NCBI GenBank assembly: GCA_038237515.1
Contig: JBBRYP010000030.1
Coordinates: 1 to 43,691 of the forward strand
DNA: 43,691 nucleotides
Direction: 5' to 3'
Source: JBBQDZ01 sp038237515
GTDB lineage: Bacteria; Actinomycetota; Thermoleophilia; Gaiellales; Gaiellaceae
Both the position numbers and the translations under genes were made by a program. Positions 25,318-33,177 of the stretch are shown here, in pieces; positions within the stretch are counted from its first letter, which is position 1; each line of letters starts with the position of its first letter. The notes beneath the pieces are model-generated. The model searched no databases, was not told the origin of the DNA, and saw only the letters and a list, made by a program, of their open reading frames with translations.

Positions 25318-26172
25318 TCACCGGAACGCACCGATCAGGGCGCCGCCCGCGACGACGAGCGCGGCGCCGCCGAAGAGGCGCGGGCCCACGAGCTCGGAGC
25401 GCCGCAGCAGCAGAGCCGAAAGCGACACGCCCCACAGCGACTCCGTTGCGACGAGCGGCGAGACGATCGAGACCCGGCTGCGGTAGTAGGCCTCGAAGAG
25501 GAGCACGTACGAGAGCCCGAAGCAGAGGCCGGCGGGTACGAACCGCGCCAGCTCCCGCATCGGAGCGGCCGATCGCGACCATGCGGCGGCGACCGCGGCG
25601 CCGGCGAGCAGCGCGGCGACCGCGGCGACCGCGGGACGGGCCGCGCCGGCTGTCTCCGAGAGCCGCCGGACCAAGTTGTCGCGCGAGGCGAAGAGGATCG
25701 TCGACCCGAAGGCGTAGAGCAGGCCAACGGCCCGCACGTGCTCCGGCCTCCCCGGCTCGAGCGCGAGGAGCACGCCGCCCGCGACGATCAGAATCGCCCC
25801 CACGAGGAGGGCGGCGCGGACCGGCTCGCCGAGTAGGAGAATCGCGATCGCAACCCCTGCGAGCGGCGCCGTTCCGACCGCGACCGAGGCCCGCGAGGGG
25901 CCCGCGTCCCGCACCGCCAGCGTGAACAGGATCTGCGACGCGCCGGGCGCGATCAGGCCCGCCAGCAGGAATGGCCAGGCTCCTCCGAGCCTCACGCCAC
26001 CGCGGTGGGCCGCGTCGGCGAGCGCCGCGACGAGCGCCACCGCGAGCGCGACGATCACCGTCGCGACCGTCCCGGCCCGGACGTCGGCACCGCCGCGCAG
26101 CGCGAACCTGAGCGCGACGGTCATCGCCCCGAACAACGCAGCCGACCCGCATGCGAGGAGAACCGGGAGCAT
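25318..26172 (-). CDS. EamA-family (DMT superfamily) transporter
   Basis: The protein is 284 aa from ATG 26172. A long upstream extension of the frame is antisense shadow and is rejected. Ten hydrophobic segments are readable, arranged as two five-helix repeats. The first half carries P-G-A-S-Q-I-L-F-T-L-A-V-R-D-A-G-P-S-R-A-S-V and the second Y-R-S-R-V-S-I-V-S-P-L-V-A-T-E-S-L, the matching EamA helix-loop motif. The family exports or imports small metabolites. The substrate is unknown. Confidence 0.85.
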   Translation of the reverse strand: MLPVLLACGSAALFGAMTVALRFALRGGADVRAGTVATVIVALAVALVAALADAAHRGGVRLGGAWPFLLAGLIAPGASQILFTLAVRDAGPSRASVAVGTAPLAGVAIAILLLGEPVRAALLVGAILIVAGGVLLALEPGRPEHVRAVGLLYAFGSTILFASRDNLVRRLSETAGAARPAVAAVAALLAGAAVAAAWSRSAAPMRELARFVPAGLCFGLSYVLLFEAYYRSRVSIVSPLVATESLWGVSLSALLLRRSELVGPRLFGGAALVVAGGALIGAFR

Positions 26173-26283
26173 CGGCCGTACCCTTAACGGGTTCGCGCAA
26201 CGGGTGCGACGGGAGGCGTCGTTGTCAGCTGGAGGAAACACAACCGAGCGGGCCGAGTCGGTGCGGCTTGGAGCAGGGCGACG
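26173..26283. promoter_or_regulatory. Divergent promoter region between EamA and ABC-F genes
   Basis: This 111-bp gap separates two divergent starts and so must hold promoters for both. I see no confident boxes or operator. Confidence 0.4.
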
Positions 26284-28149
26284 ATGGCGGTCGTAATCGC
26301 CTCCAACCTCCGGAAGGAGCTGGGAGGGAGCCCGCTCTTCGACGGCGTGTCGTTCAAGGTCGAGCGGCGCGACAGGCTCGCCCTCTCCGGCGCGAACGGG
26401 GCCGGCAAGACGACGCTGCTGCGGATCCTGTCCGGCGAGACCGAGCTTCACGGGGGAGAGCTCGCCTTCACGAAGGGAACCCGCGTGGCACTCCACGACC
26501 AGCGCCCGCCACTCGAGCTCGGGCTCACGCTTCGAGAGTACGTCCTCGCCGGCGCCCGCGACCTCGTCGCGACCGAGGAGGAGCTGCGGCGGCTGGAGGC
26601 GGCGATGGCCTCCGGCGACCACGAGCCCGCCACGCTCCGGCGCTACGCGAACGCGCAGACCCGCCTGGAGCACGCGGGCGGCTACGACTGGCGGGAGCGC
26701 GCGAACGGCGTTGTCCGCGGCCTCGGCTTCACCGACGGCGATCTCGACCGCAACCTCGACACCTTCTCGGGGGGAGAGCTGACGCGGGGCTCGCTCGCGC
26801 GGGCCCTCGCGGGCGACCCGGATCTCCTGCTTCTCGACGAGCCGACGAACCACCTCGACGTGGAGAGCCTCGAGTGGCTCGAGCGGGAGCTTGCCTCGCT
26901 CGACGCCGCAGTGATCCTGGTCGCCCACGACCGCTGGTTCCTCGAGGCCCTCACGAACGCCGTGCTCGAGCTCGAGAGCGGCCGCTCGACGTACTTCCCC
27001 GGCCCGTGGCACGCCTGGCGCCGAGAACGGGCTGCCCGCGCACTGGATCAGGCAAAGACGGCCGAGCGCCAGGCGGAGCAGATCGCGCGCCTGGAGCGCT
27101 TCGTGGAGCGCTTCCGGTACAAGGCGACCAAGGCCCGCCAGGCGCAGTCGAGGCTGAAGGAGATCGAGCGGATCCAGGCTGGCCGAGTCGAGGGCCCCGG
27201 CGCGGTGCGGCGCACGCTCGGCTTCGACTTCCTGAAGCCGCCGCGCAGCGGTCGCATCGTCGTCGAGGCACGGGGCCTGGAGGTACGGGCCGGGAAGAAG
27301 CTGCTGGTCGAGGACGCATGGTTCGCGATCGAGCGCGGTGAGCACGTCGCGCTCGTCGGGCCGAACGGATCGGGGAAGACCACGCTGCTCGAGACGGTTC
27401 TCGGCCAGCGACCGGCCTCGGCCGGCACCGCCCACTTAGGCCACGGCGTTCAGGTCGCGTACTTCTCGCAGCACGAGGCCGAGCTAGACGCGCGGATGAC
27501 GGTGCTCCAGGCGGCCCAGGCCGGGACCGGACTTCAGCGCCCGCAGGCTCAGAACCTGCTCGGACGCTTCCTCTTCTCCGGCTGGGAGGTACACGAGAAG
27601 TCGGTGGGCGCGCTCTCCGGCGGCGAGCGGCGGCGCCTCGCGCTCGCGGTCGTCGTCGCCTCCGGCGCGAACTTCCTCGTGCTGGACGAGCCGACGAACC
27701 ACCTCGACCTCGAGAGCCGCGAGGCGCTCGAGGAGGCTCTCGAGGCATTCCCGGGGACCGTGCTCCTCGTCTCCCACGACCGGGCCCTCCTCGACGCCGT
27801 CGCCCACCGGACGCTCGCGATCGAGAGCCGCGCGCTGCGCGGCTACGACGGAGGTTGGGCCGACTACGTCCGCCGGCGCGACCTTCCAAGCGCCGCCGAG
27901 GAGCCGGCGCCGCCGACCCGGAAGACGAAGCCGGACAGGCCTTCCGCGGCCCGCCCGAAGCCGCCGTCGGAGCTCGAGCGGCTCGAGGCGGCCGTCGCGC
28001 GCCAGGAGGCCGAGGTCGCAAAGCTGGAGGCGCGCCTCGCAGAGGACTGGACTGACGTCGACACCCTCACCTGCCACCGCCGCGCCCGCGACGAGCTCCA
28101 GGCGCTCCTCTCGCGCTGGGAGGAGACCTTCGAGCGGGCGCAGGCCTAG
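26284..28149 (+). CDS. ABC-F family ATPase (translation factor type)
   Basis: The protein is 621 aa from ATG 26284. It has two ABC domains and no membrane segment. The first carries Walker A G-A-N-G-A-G-K-T-T, signature F-S-G-G-E-L-T-R-G-S, and Walker B L-L-L-L-D-E-P-T-N-H-L-D. The second carries G-P-N-G-S-G-K-T-T, L-S-G-G-E-R-R-R-L-A and F-L-V-L-D-E-P-T-N-H-L-D. The charged linker at about 235-300 (P-site tRNA interaction region) is rich in Arg/Glu. The C-terminal 60 residues are a coiled coil (L-E-R-L-E-A-A-V-A-R-Q-E-A-E-V), as in Uup-type members. ABC-F proteins act on the ribosome, some giving antibiotic resistance. No drug-specific evidence is present here. It converges with the SnoaL-like gene with only 3 bp between stops. 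Confidence 0.93.
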   Translation: MAVVIASNLRKELGGSPLFDGVSFKVERRDRLALSGANGAGKTTLLRILSGETELHGGELAFTKGTRVALHDQRPPLELGLTLREYVLAGARDLVATEEELRRLEAAMASGDHEPATLRRYANAQTRLEHAGGYDWRERANGVVRGLGFTDGDLDRNLDTFSGGELTRGSLARALAGDPDLLLLDEPTNHLDVESLEWLERELASLDAAVILVAHDRWFLEALTNAVLELESGRSTYFPGPWHAWRRERAARALDQAKTAERQAEQIARLERFVERFRYKATKARQAQSRLKEIERIQAGRVEGPGAVRRTLGFDFLKPPRSGRIVVEARGLEVRAGKKLLVEDAWFAIERGEHVALVGPNGSGKTTLLETVLGQRPASAGTAHLGHGVQVAYFSQHEAELDARMTVLQAAQAGTGLQRPQAQNLLGRFLFSGWEVHEKSVGALSGGERRRLALAVVVASGANFLVLDEPTNHLDLESREALEEALEAFPGTVLLVSHDRALLDAVAHRTLAIESRALRGYDGGWADYVRRRDLPSAAEEPAPPTRKTKPDRPSAARPKPPSELERLEAAVARQEAEVAKLEARLAEDWTDVDTLTCHRRARDELQALLSRWEETFERAQA

Positions 28150-28152
28150 GGG

Positions 28153-28572
28153 CTACCCGGAGGGGTCCCTTGGTTCTTCGGCCCAGAAGGCTTCGAAGGC
28201 CAGGGGCTCGGTCGGCAGCGCGGTTATCTCGACCCAGCGGCCTACGTCGAGGCGAATGACGAGCGCCTGATCTATGTCGAGCGTGCGGTCGCCTCGGCGA
28301 CCGCTCGCGCGGTAGACCGCGACGGCGTGCTCGTCGTCGGCGAGGGCCCAGCGCAGCTCGCTGCGATAGGTACCGTCGGTAAGACGTCGCGTCGCGCGGA
28401 AGAGCTCGAAGATGTCCCTGCGGCCGCAATACGTCCGTGCCACGGGAGCCGAGCCGACGACTCTCCAGACGGCCTCCTCGTCGATGACCTCGAAGAGCGC
28501 CCTCGCCTCGCCTCCGGCGAAGGCGGCGAAGACCCGGCGGATTCCGGCGAGGTTCGGGTGGTCGCCGGTCAC
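28153..28572 (-). CDS. SnoaL-like (NTF2-fold) protein
   Basis: The protein is 139 aa from GTG 28572, overlapping the response-regulator stop by 3-4 bp. The pattern I-R-R-V-F-A-A-F-A-G-G-E-A-R-A-L-F-E-V-I-D-E-E-A-V-W near the start and D-Q-A-L-V-I-R-L-D-V-G-R-W-V-E at about 100-115 fits the SnoaL/ketosteroid-isomerase-like fold. The catalytic or binding role cannot be read. The tight overlap suggests co-expression with the ANTAR regulator. Confidence 0.75.
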   Translation of the reverse strand: MTGDHPNLAGIRRVFAAFAGGEARALFEVIDEEAVWRVVGSAPVARTYCGRRDIFELFRATRRLTDGTYRSELRWALADDEHAVAVYRASGRRGDRTLDIDQALVIRLDVGRWVEITALPTEPLAFEAFWAEEPRDPSG

Positions 28573-29135
28573 GGAGGGGGCGTCGCGATCAGCGCCTCCG
28601 CGACGACCTTCAGGGGCTTGCCCGAGAGCTGGCTCGCCTTTCTCAGACGCACGAAGGCATCCTGCTCGCTGAGCCCCTCGCGCTGCATCAGCAAACCCTT
28701 CGCCCGCTCGATTGACTTGCGCGCGGCGAGCGCCTCGGCGAGCGTCTCCGTCTCGGCCCGCGCGGCCGTCAGCTCGTCGTGGCGCGCCCGCGCGGTGTGG
28801 ATGGCCGGGACGAGGTCCGATTCCCGAAACGGCTTCACGAGGTAGCCGAACACGCCTGCCTCGACGGCTCGCGAGACGAGCTCGTCATGGCCGTAGGCGG
28901 TCAACATGACGATCGGGATCGGGCGCTCGCCGAGGATCCGCTTCGCGGCCTCGATCCCGTCCAGCCTCGGCATCTTCACGTCGAGAATGGCCAGATCGGG
29001 CTCGCGATCCCGCGCAAGCTCCACTGCCTCGACGCCGTCGCGGGCCTCCGCGCACACCTCGTATCCGGCCCGTCCGAGCATCTCGACGAGGTCGAGCCGG
29101 ATGATCGTCTCATCCTCTGCGACGAGGATCCTCAC
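28569..29135 (-). CDS. ANTAR-domain response regulator (PdtaR-like)
   Basis: The protein is 188 aa from GTG 29135. The receiver domain (1-118) has the acidic pocket E7-D8, phospho-acceptor Asp52 in I-L-D-V-K-M-P-R-L-D-G, Thr79 in M-L-T-A-Y and Lys101 in L-V-K-P-F. A coiled linker leads to an ANTAR RNA-binding domain (about 122-182) with A-L-A-A-R-K-S-I-E-R-A-K-G-L-L-M-Q-R-E-G-L-S-E-Q-D-A-F. ANTAR proteins bind paired hexaloop hairpins in mRNA leaders and prevent termination. The likely partner kinase lies two genes upstream (29691-31127). Confidence 0.93.
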   Translation of the reverse strand: MRILVAEDETIIRLDLVEMLGRAGYEVCAEARDGVEAVELARDREPDLAILDVKMPRLDGIEAAKRILGERPIPIVMLTAYGHDELVSRAVEAGVFGYLVKPFRESDLVPAIHTARARHDELTAARAETETLAEALAARKSIERAKGLLMQREGLSEQDAFVRLRKASQLSGKPLKVVAEALIATPPP

Positions 29136-29189
29136 CGGAGGATTATCCGCGGTTGGCGTCAGCCGATACTCCTGAGGAAGCCAGAGCGC

Positions 29190-29606
29190 TCACGGCAACT
29201 CCAGCAGCAGCTCACCGACCTCGGGCCAGAAGAGAAGCGCGGCCGCGTCGGCACGCGTGCACCAGCGATGCTCCTCGTGCTCCCAGTCGAGCGCCGGCTC
29301 CCAGTCCGGCGGAGCCTCGACGACGAAGCACTCGACCTTGATGCTCTCGGTTCCGGGAGGTAGCTCCCAGAGGCGCCATCCCTCGTCCTCCAGCGAATAG
29401 GCGTACGGGCGGCGCAGGTCGGTCGGCTCCGCGAGGAGACCGGTCTCCTCGAGCAACTCGCGCGCCGCCGCCTCCGCGTAGCTTTCTCCCTCCTCGAGGG
29501 CGCCGGCCACCGAGTGCCAGTAGCCGCCCTGCGGCTCGGAGCGGCGCAGGACGAGGTGCTCGACGCCTCGCCGCACGAAAACGAGAACCTCCTCCGGCCG
29601 CCTCAC
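29190..29606 (-). CDS. Nudix hydrolase
   Basis: The protein is 138 aa from GTG 29606. The Nudix box is perfect from Gly35 to Leu57 (G-x5-E-x7-R-E-L-L-E-E-T-G-L), so metal-dependent diphosphate hydrolysis is expected. The flanking Y-W-H-S-V-A-G-A and the late W-E-H-E-E-H-R-W-C recall NudB-type (dihydroneopterin triphosphate/dATP) enzymes, but specificity is a guess. It sits between the kinase and response-regulator genes. Confidence 0.9.
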   Translation of the reverse strand: MRRPEEVLVFVRRGVEHLVLRRSEPQGGYWHSVAGALEEGESYAEAAARELLEETGLLAEPTDLRRPYAYSLEDEGWRLWELPPGTESIKVECFVVEAPPDWEPALDWEHEEHRWCTRADAAALLFWPEVGELLLELP

Positions 29607-29690
29607 TCTCCGTAGGTTGCCGATCGAAGGCTGTCGCCGCGCGTGAGGTGAGCCAGGCGCGAGACGCGGCCTGCGACCGGAAGCCCTTCA

Positions 29691-31127
29691 TCAAGGAGGG
29701 AAGGCGACCTCGGCGCGTGCTCCGCGATCCGTCGAGAGCGACATGCGCCCGCCGAGCTCGTCCCGGACGAGCGCGCGCACGATCGAGAGCCCTGTCCCCG
29801 CCTCGCCTGCGATCCCCTTCCCGTCGTCCTCGATCGAAAGCACGACCTCGCCGTTCCGCCGGGCGAGCTCGATCCGCACCGTCTCGCCCCCGTGCTCCAG
29901 CGCATTCTGGAGCAGCTCGCTGAACACGAGCGCGAGCGCGGTGGCGCGATGACCCGGTAGCTCCACCGGCTCGAAATCCGCCTCGACGTGCTTGCCTGCG
30001 CCGACGCCCTGCACGAGCATCGCGCGGAGCCGCTCGAGCAGCTGACTCAGGTCGACATCGTCGTCACGCCGCTCGGTCAGCACCTCGTGGACCGCCGCGA
30101 TCGCGAGGATGCGGTTCACGGAGTCGTCGAGTGCCTTCCGCGGGTCGATCGAGTCCGGCGACCGTGCCTGCAGCCGCAGGAGCGACGCGACGGTCTGAAG
30201 GTTGTTCTTGACCCGGTGGTGGATCTCCTGCGCGACGACCCCCCGCATCACGGCACGCCCGTGCTCGAGCGCGACGGCGGCATGGTGTGCAATCGAGACC
30301 AGCAGTGCGCGCTCGTCCTCGGTGAACGGCGTGTCGCGGTCGCAGACGAGCTCGCCGATCTGGCGACGCTTCCACCGAAGAGGCAGCCGGACCGCGTGAG
30401 CACCCGCCCTCCCCTCCGGCTTCGCCACCCTGCCGTCCTCCAGGACGAGCGCGGCGCCGGTCGCGCCCACCGCCTCGATCGTCGTCTGGACGATCGCCTC
30501 GAGCGACTCCTCGAGGTAGAGCGACTCGGAGACCGCCTCCGAGATCTTCGCGAGCGCCTCGAGCTCCTCCACCCGCCGCTGCGCCTGACCGTACAGCTTC
30601 GCGTGCTCGATCGACTGGGCGACCTGCGCCGCGATCGCGAGCAGGAGCTCGATCTCGTCGCTCGAGAACTCGCGCGGCTCCCTCGTCCGCACGTTCAGGG
30701 CGCCTTCGAGGTGCTCGCGCGCGACGATCGGCACCGCCAGGATCGATTCGTACTCGTCCTCGGGCAGGTTGGGAAAGCTCTTGAACCGCGTGTCTAGATG
30801 GGCCTGGCGAGCGATCGTGATCGGTTCCAGCGAGGCGGCCGCGGCGCCGGTGATCCCCTCGCCGCGATACATCCGCGGGCGCCGGGTCATCTCCTCGACG
30901 CGCGTGCCGTGCGTCGCCCGCAGGACGAGCTCGTCCGCCCGCGCGTCGTAGAGGTAGACGAAGCACGCATCCGCCTGGAGGGCAGCCGCCACCTTCCGTG
31001 CGACGAGCGCGAGAACCTCCTCGAGATCGAGCGTCGAGTTGACCGCCGCGATCGTCTCGGTGAGGAGCCTGAGGTGACGGTCGCGAGTGTCGAGCATCAC
31101 GCCGGGGGAGCCAGTGGCGAATGCCAC
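29691..31127 (-). CDS. GAF-domain sensor histidine kinase, HisKA_2 type (PdtaS-like)
   Basis: The protein is 478 aa from GTG 31127, with ATG 31097 an alternative. No membrane segment is seen, so it is cytoplasmic. The first GAF domain is about 20-175 and a second, degenerate one about 185-290. The dimerisation helix has the HisKA_2 box A-Q-E-I-H-H-R-V-K-N-N-L-Q with phospho-His about residue 304. The HATPase part has an N-box F-S-E-L-L-Q-N-A-L-E-H-G and a G-box D-D-G-K-G-I-A. This kinase class partners ANTAR regulators such as PdtaR. GAF ligands are unknown. Confidence 0.92.
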   Translation of the reverse strand: MAFATGSPGVMLDTRDRHLRLLTETIAAVNSTLDLEEVLALVARKVAAALQADACFVYLYDARADELVLRATHGTRVEEMTRRPRMYRGEGITGAAAASLEPITIARQAHLDTRFKSFPNLPEDEYESILAVPIVAREHLEGALNVRTREPREFSSDEIELLLAIAAQVAQSIEHAKLYGQAQRRVEELEALAKISEAVSESLYLEESLEAIVQTTIEAVGATGAALVLEDGRVAKPEGRAGAHAVRLPLRWKRRQIGELVCDRDTPFTEDERALLVSIAHHAAVALEHGRAVMRGVVAQEIHHRVKNNLQTVASLLRLQARSPDSIDPRKALDDSVNRILAIAAVHEVLTERRDDDVDLSQLLERLRAMLVQGVGAGKHVEADFEPVELPGHRATALALVFSELLQNALEHGGETVRIELARRNGEVVLSIEDDGKGIAGEAGTGLSIVRALVRDELGGRMSLSTDRGARAEVAFPP

Positions 31128-31172
31128 CGAACCAGTCTAGGCATCCTCCGAACCGTTTAGGATCAGGCACGC

Positions 31173-31655
31173 ATGGATCGCTACCAGTGGCTGCTGGTCT
31201 TCCACATCTTCGGCGGGTTCCTGCTGCTCTGCGGGGCGCTCGCGTTCCACCTGCTGCAGCCGTACGCTGCGCGGCGTGAACGGCCGAGCGAGGTGGCGGC
31301 TGTGCTCGGAATCGGCCGCGTCGCCGTCGGCGCGATCCAGTTCGGCTCGCTCGTCGTCCTCATCTTCGGCATCTGGCTCGCCTACGAGAGCGTGCCCCGG
31401 TACAAGATCACGGACGAGTGGATCCTCGCGGCGCTCGTGCTCTGGGTGATCGGCAACGCCCTGGGAGCGATCGGGGGCCGGGACTACCAGAAAGCCGCCG
31501 ACCTGGCCGATCGGCTCGAGGGCGAGGGTGATACCCCCTCCGCCGAGCTTCGCTCGCTGGTGACGAGCAGGCGAGCCCTGCTCATGACATCGGCTTCGAC
31601 CCTTGTCATCCTCGCGATCCTCGTGCTGATGGTGTGGAAGCCGGGGGCGCCGTGA
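31173..31655 (+). CDS. Small membrane protein, DUF2269-like (first of a pair)
   Basis: The protein is 160 aa from ATG 31173, divergent from the kinase with only 45 bp between. There are four hydrophobic helices (about 7-28, 45-70, 83-100 and 137-157). The first begins Q-W-L-L-V-F-H-I-F-G-G-F, carrying a His in the membrane as in DUF2269 and other small four-helix proteins. The stop overlaps the start of a related gene. Function is unknown. The two may form a heterodimer. Confidence 0.7.
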   Translation: MDRYQWLLVFHIFGGFLLLCGALAFHLLQPYAARRERPSEVAAVLGIGRVAVGAIQFGSLVVLIFGIWLAYESVPRYKITDEWILAALVLWVIGNALGAIGGRDYQKAADLADRLEGEGDTPSAELRSLVTSRRALLMTSASTLVILAILVLMVWKPGAP

Positions 31656-32128
31656 CGCTCGCCGCCTTCGGACGCCCGTCGAGCTGGAACTGGCTCCTGA
31701 TGTTCCACCTGTTCTCCGCCTTCGTGCTCGTCGCCGGATTCCTGGTCGTCGCCACCGCTTCAGTGCTGGCTCTGCGAAGCCGGGGGGACGCAAGCCTCCT
31801 GCTGCGGCGGATCGCGCTCCGGACGAACCTGATGGTCGTGATCCCCGGCTTCGTGGGGACGCACATCTTCGGGATGATCCTCGGCGACCGCGAGTACCCA
31901 AAGGGCGCGAAGACTCCCGGCTGGCTGGATGCGGCGTTCGGGCTCACCGACCTGTTCGGGATCGTCTGGATCATCCTGCTCTCGCTGCTCCAATGGTGGG
32001 TGTTGCGCCGGGCTCGCAAGGACAAGGCCGGAGGCTGGCAGGCGCAGGTGGCGAGCTGGGTTCCCCCGCTCGGCCTCGCGCTTCTCGGGGCGATCGTCTT
32101 TGTGATGGCGGGCAAACCCGGCTCTTAA
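31652..32128 (+). CDS. Small membrane protein, paralogue of the preceding gene
   Basis: The protein is 158 aa from GTG 31652, which overlaps the TGA of the first gene. It starts with N-W-L-L-M-F-H-L-F-S-A-F, matching the paralogue's first helix and its His. Four helices are seen, with a conserved F-V-G-T-H-I-F-G-M-I-L-G-D-R-E-Y motif in the second loop. Further residues are Trp-rich (I-V-W-I-I-L-L-S-L-L-Q-W-W). The stop is followed by repeat copy B within 3 bp. Confidence 0.7.
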   Translation: MTLAAFGRPSSWNWLLMFHLFSAFVLVAGFLVVATASVLALRSRGDASLLLRRIALRTNLMVVIPGFVGTHIFGMILGDREYPKGAKTPGWLDAAFGLTDLFGIVWIILLSLLQWWVLRRARKDKAGGWQAQVASWVPPLGLALLGAIVFVMAGKPGS

Positions 32129-32130
32129 AT

Positions 32131-32231
32131 AACGGAGGAACCCATGGTTCCCCCGTTGGCCCCCTCCTTCTTCGCTGCCAACCCACACCGGCATCGCGGC
32201 TCCCGCGGGGCAGGCCCCGCTCCGCCGGCGG
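32131..32231 (+). repeat. Composite palindromic repeat, copy B
   Basis: IR1 is 32131-32157 (AACGGAGGAACCC / GGTTCCCCCGTT), followed by a C/T tract and then IR2 at 32205-32220 (GCGGGG-CAGG-CCCCGC) and a TCCGCCGGCGG end. It lies directly after the membrane protein stop and probably ends that transcript. Copies A, C, D, E and F share the plan. Confidence 0.75.
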
Positions 32232-32370
32232 AATCGGGTTGGCAATTCAGCGGACAAGCATTGCTCCGTCCGCTCCGACCGTTCTCCCGCCTGCTGCCGC
32301 TCGGAGCCCTAACAGAAGGTTTACCGCGGGAGCGGGATTTTCTTTGCACGCGGGGAATACCTTCCGCTAC

Positions 32371-32622
32371 GTGAGCTCGCTTGCCGTCGACCTTCGTGAC
32401 ACTTCCGGCTACCTCGTGGCCGACAAGGACGGCCGCGTCGTCGGCCGTGTGGAGTGCGCGATGTACGGCACCGCCCCCGACGTCCCGGACGCGCTCTCGG
32501 TGCGCCGGAACTTCCTGGCGGCGCGGCGGCTCGTCCCGGCGGAGGCCATCGAGGCCGTCGACGGCGACAGCGGCGTGATCGACCTCCGGGTCGAGCGCGA
32601 CGCCATCCGCAAGTTTCTCTAG
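32371..32622 (+). CDS. Small protein with PRC-barrel-like sequence
   Basis: This is an 83-aa reading from GTG 32371. The frame is open further upstream, but that part crosses repeat B. The core D-T-S-G-Y-L-V-A-D-K-D-G-R-V-V-G-R-V-E-C resembles the opening of PRC-barrel domains, and the end reads L-V-P-A-E-A-I-E-A-V-D-G-D-S-G-V-I-D-L-R-V. No good ribosome site is visible. Strand, codon use and the flanking hairpin downstream support a real gene, but function is unknown. Confidence 0.55.
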   Translation: MSSLAVDLRDTSGYLVADKDGRVVGRVECAMYGTAPDVPDALSVRRNFLAARRLVPAEAIEAVDGDSGVIDLRVERDAIRKFL

Positions 32623-32683
32623 AGGGGGCACCTCAACAGAAAGTCCGAAGGAGCGCGGAGGGGCGCCTCCCTTCGGATGCGAT

Positions 32684-32782
32684 AACGGGGGAAACCGTGT
32701 TTCCCCCGTTGGCCCCCTTCTTCTTCGCTGCGACGCTCCAGCCGCAGCGGGCTCCCGCGGGGCAAGCCCCGCTCCGCCGGCG
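32684..32782 (+). repeat. Composite palindromic repeat, copy C
   Basis: IR1 is 32684-32710 (AACGGGGGAAAC / GTTTCCCCCGTT), then GGCCCCCTTCTTCTTCGCTG, a spacer, and IR2 at 32757-32772 (GCGGGG-CAAG-CCCCGC). It closely matches copy E read on the minus strand. Confidence 0.75.
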
Positions 32783-32900
32783 AGCCGCAGTGCCCGGGCG
32801 ACTGCTCGTCCGGTGAAGGAGAGGCGCGAAAGGGCGGCGGAGCCGGGCCTACCCGAGCGCAGCCTCAACGACGAGCCGCCTTGCCACCAGGAGGGGGCTC

Positions 32901-32960
32901 GCGGGGGAAACCCGGTTTCCCCCGCGCCTAACGACCACGGGCTGCGCATTCACGCAGCCC
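32901..32960 (+). repeat. Composite palindromic repeat, copy D (partial), with second hairpin
   Basis: IR1 is 32901-32925 (GCGGGGGAAACC / GGTTTCCCCCGC). IR2 is missing. Instead a different perfect hairpin, GGGCTGCG-CATTCA-CGCAGCCC, lies at 32939-32960. Confidence 0.65.
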
Positions 32961-33080
32961 GCAATCGGCCGTCAGTTGGTCCCGCAGCCGCAGGCGCGGG
33001 ACGCTGCGCATTCTCCCACTCCTTACGAAGAAACGCCAACGCCTACCGCACTTTTCGTGAGAGCGGAAGTTGCGAACCGC

Positions 33081-33177
33081 CGGCGGAGCGGGGCTTGCCC
33101 CGCGGGAGCCTCGCCGCGGCCGGAGCGTCAATAGCGCGAAGAAGGGGGCCAACGGGGGAAACACGGTTTTCCCCGTT
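33081..33177 (-). repeat. Composite palindromic repeat, copy E, fused to the glnA stop
   Basis: On the minus strand IR1 (33177-33151) begins with the last two bases of the glnA TAA stop, followed by GGCCCCCTTCTTCGCGC, a spacer, and IR2 at 33103-33088. The placement makes it the glnA 3' terminator or stabiliser. Confidence 0.75.

Larger units (their letters stand above)
32623..33175. other. 553-bp gene-free stretch filled with palindromic repeats
   Basis: After the small gene's stop there is a hairpin with 8-bp arms (32644-32651 with 32670-32677, approximately) and then repeat copies C, D and E. A separate perfect 8-bp stem lies at 32939-32960. Both flanking genes converge on it. I see no open frame with a start and ribosome site that is independent of the repeats. 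Confidence 0.7.

Noticed and set aside
32131..33177. CRISPR array
   Set aside because: The repeats are palindromic, variably spaced, in both orientations and interrupted by genes. No cas gene is present.
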